Shown in pieces: positions 6,593 through 6,982 of a stretch of DNA of 6,982 nt; within the stretch, counting starts at the first letter, position 1, and each line of letters opens with the position of its first letter. The position numbers and the translations under genes are program-made. The notes beneath the pieces are model-generated. The model did not search any database and was not told the DNA's origin. It saw only the letters and a program-made list of their open reading frames with translations. Location of the stretch: contig JAUXUZ010000045.1 in the NCBI GenBank assembly GCA_030680655.1, positions 1 through 6,982 of the forward strand. Direction: 5' to 3'. The DNA comes from Phycisphaerales bacterium. GTDB lineage: Bacteria; Planctomycetota; Phycisphaerae; Phycisphaerales; UBA1924.

Positions 6593-6982
6593 TCAAGCAG
6601 CTTCAGCCCGGTCGGCCTGCTCAGCCGCTGTTGGTTCACGCAGGTTCTCGGGCAACCACCGGTTCAGCCGCTCAACCAGTTCCTTGTCGTTCAGTTTTCC
6701 TTCGGCCGCGTCGGCGAACAGCTTGGCCAGACTCTCCACCAACTCCGACTTCTTCGCCTGCTGTGCCGCGTGGATGTACGCGGCCCCGCGTAGCTCGCCG
6801 ATCAGGTGGGCAAGCTGGCACTTCTTGTACCCGGCCAGCCACGCCGCATCGGGGCACCAGAGCTTCCGCACCTGCACTTTCAGGTCATGGCGGAGCATCT
6901 GGATCAGGGCGTTGCCCCGTGCCGGGTGAGCGGTCAACAGGCTGATGGTGAGCGATTCGATCAGCCGGTCAAGGCGCTTCTC
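6593..6982 (-). CDS. C-terminal part of a ParB-like partition protein (tentative), 5'-partial
   Basis: The minus-strand frame is open from the right window edge (6982) to a TGA at 6595-6593, giving 129 residues. The TTG at 6937 is only an internal start-like codon: the upstream residues EKRLDRLIESLTISLL are in frame and fit the same protein, so the real start lies outside. Recognisable stretches are LWCPDAAWLAGYKKCQLAHL, AKKSELVESLAKLFADA and RLNRWLPENLRE. This resembles the C-terminal region of ParB/RepB/Spo0J-type proteins found on plasmids and planctomycete replicons, with a W-x-P-D/T block, a lysine-rich KKxxL helix and a final W-L-P-E. ParB-type proteins bind centromere-like DNA and, with ParA, segregate replicons. 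The diagnostic N-terminal ParB/Srx nuclease-like domain and HTH are not in the window, so the call rests on the tail only. Codon use matches the Rhs core. It converges on the Rhs remnant and ends just before a strong hairpin. Confidence 0.5.
   Translation of the reverse strand, partial: EKRLDRLIESLTISLLTAHPARGNALIQMLRHDLKVQVRKLWCPDAAWLAGYKKCQLAHLIGELRGAAYIHAAQQAKKSELVESLAKLFADAAEGKLNDKELVERLNRWLPENLREPTAAEQADRAEAA

Noticed and set aside
6120..6929. Plus-strand open frames of 269 and 217 codons across the right end
   Set aside because: They run through the transposase remnant, the Rhs remnant and antisense to the ParB-like gene; composition is Ser/Pro/Arg-rich. Only the 6431-6532 part has a supported protein identity.
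1..6982. tRNA or rRNA genes
   Set aside because: No cloverleaf with a conserved T-loop GTTCGANTC-like element and CCA-type end, and no rRNA-like conserved stretch, was noticed on either strand.

Overview
The window looks like a piece of a high-GC bacterial chromosome or large plasmid. The best guess for the host is a planctomycete, possibly a Phycisphaerae-like lineage. This rests on the style of the giant Rhs/YD-repeat protein: planctomycete-type core phrases such as LDQVGNW, YVFDAWDRL, KLVYDAYGR and KDPLGYVDGMDLYEY, plus an EF-hand/dockerin-like Asp loop between YD repeats. No rRNA or housekeeping gene is present to confirm the taxonomy.

Layout. (1) Positions 3-5060, + strand: one very long Rhs/YD-repeat gene, open at the left edge of the window, so its N-terminus, signal peptide and start lie outside. 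The core runs to about 4547 and ends in the classic Rhs core terminus. The DNA then drops in GC and a variable C-terminal tip follows (about 4548-5060). The in-frame tip looks like out-of-frame translation (15 Cys in about 170 residues, few charged residues). Another frame (starting positions congruent to 2 mod 3) reads much more like protein over 4637-4786 and 4793-5056. (2) Positions 5057-5944, + strand: an unrecognised protein with about five membrane segments, starting at a TTG that overlaps the Rhs stop by 3 nt (inside TTGA) and directly abuts the stop of the alternative-frame tip. By position it is the candidate partner or immunity protein of the Rhs tip. (3) Positions 5945-6592: about 650 bases with no intact gene, made of debris. 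It holds a short open stretch of unknown origin, the C-terminal end of a probable transposase on the - strand, a two-repeat remnant of a second, different Rhs gene on the + strand, and a perfect 11-bp inverted repeat. (4) Positions 6593-6982, - strand: the C-terminal part of a gene that enters from the right edge, tentatively a ParB-like partition protein.

How they fit together: the left 6 kb reads as a polymorphic-toxin style locus (long Rhs shell, exchangeable low-GC tip, coupled downstream small membrane protein). Next to it is a scar zone with broken Rhs and transposase pieces, as expected where Rhs tips are swapped by recombination. The toxin and immunity roles are inferred from architecture only; no catalytic motif was recognised.
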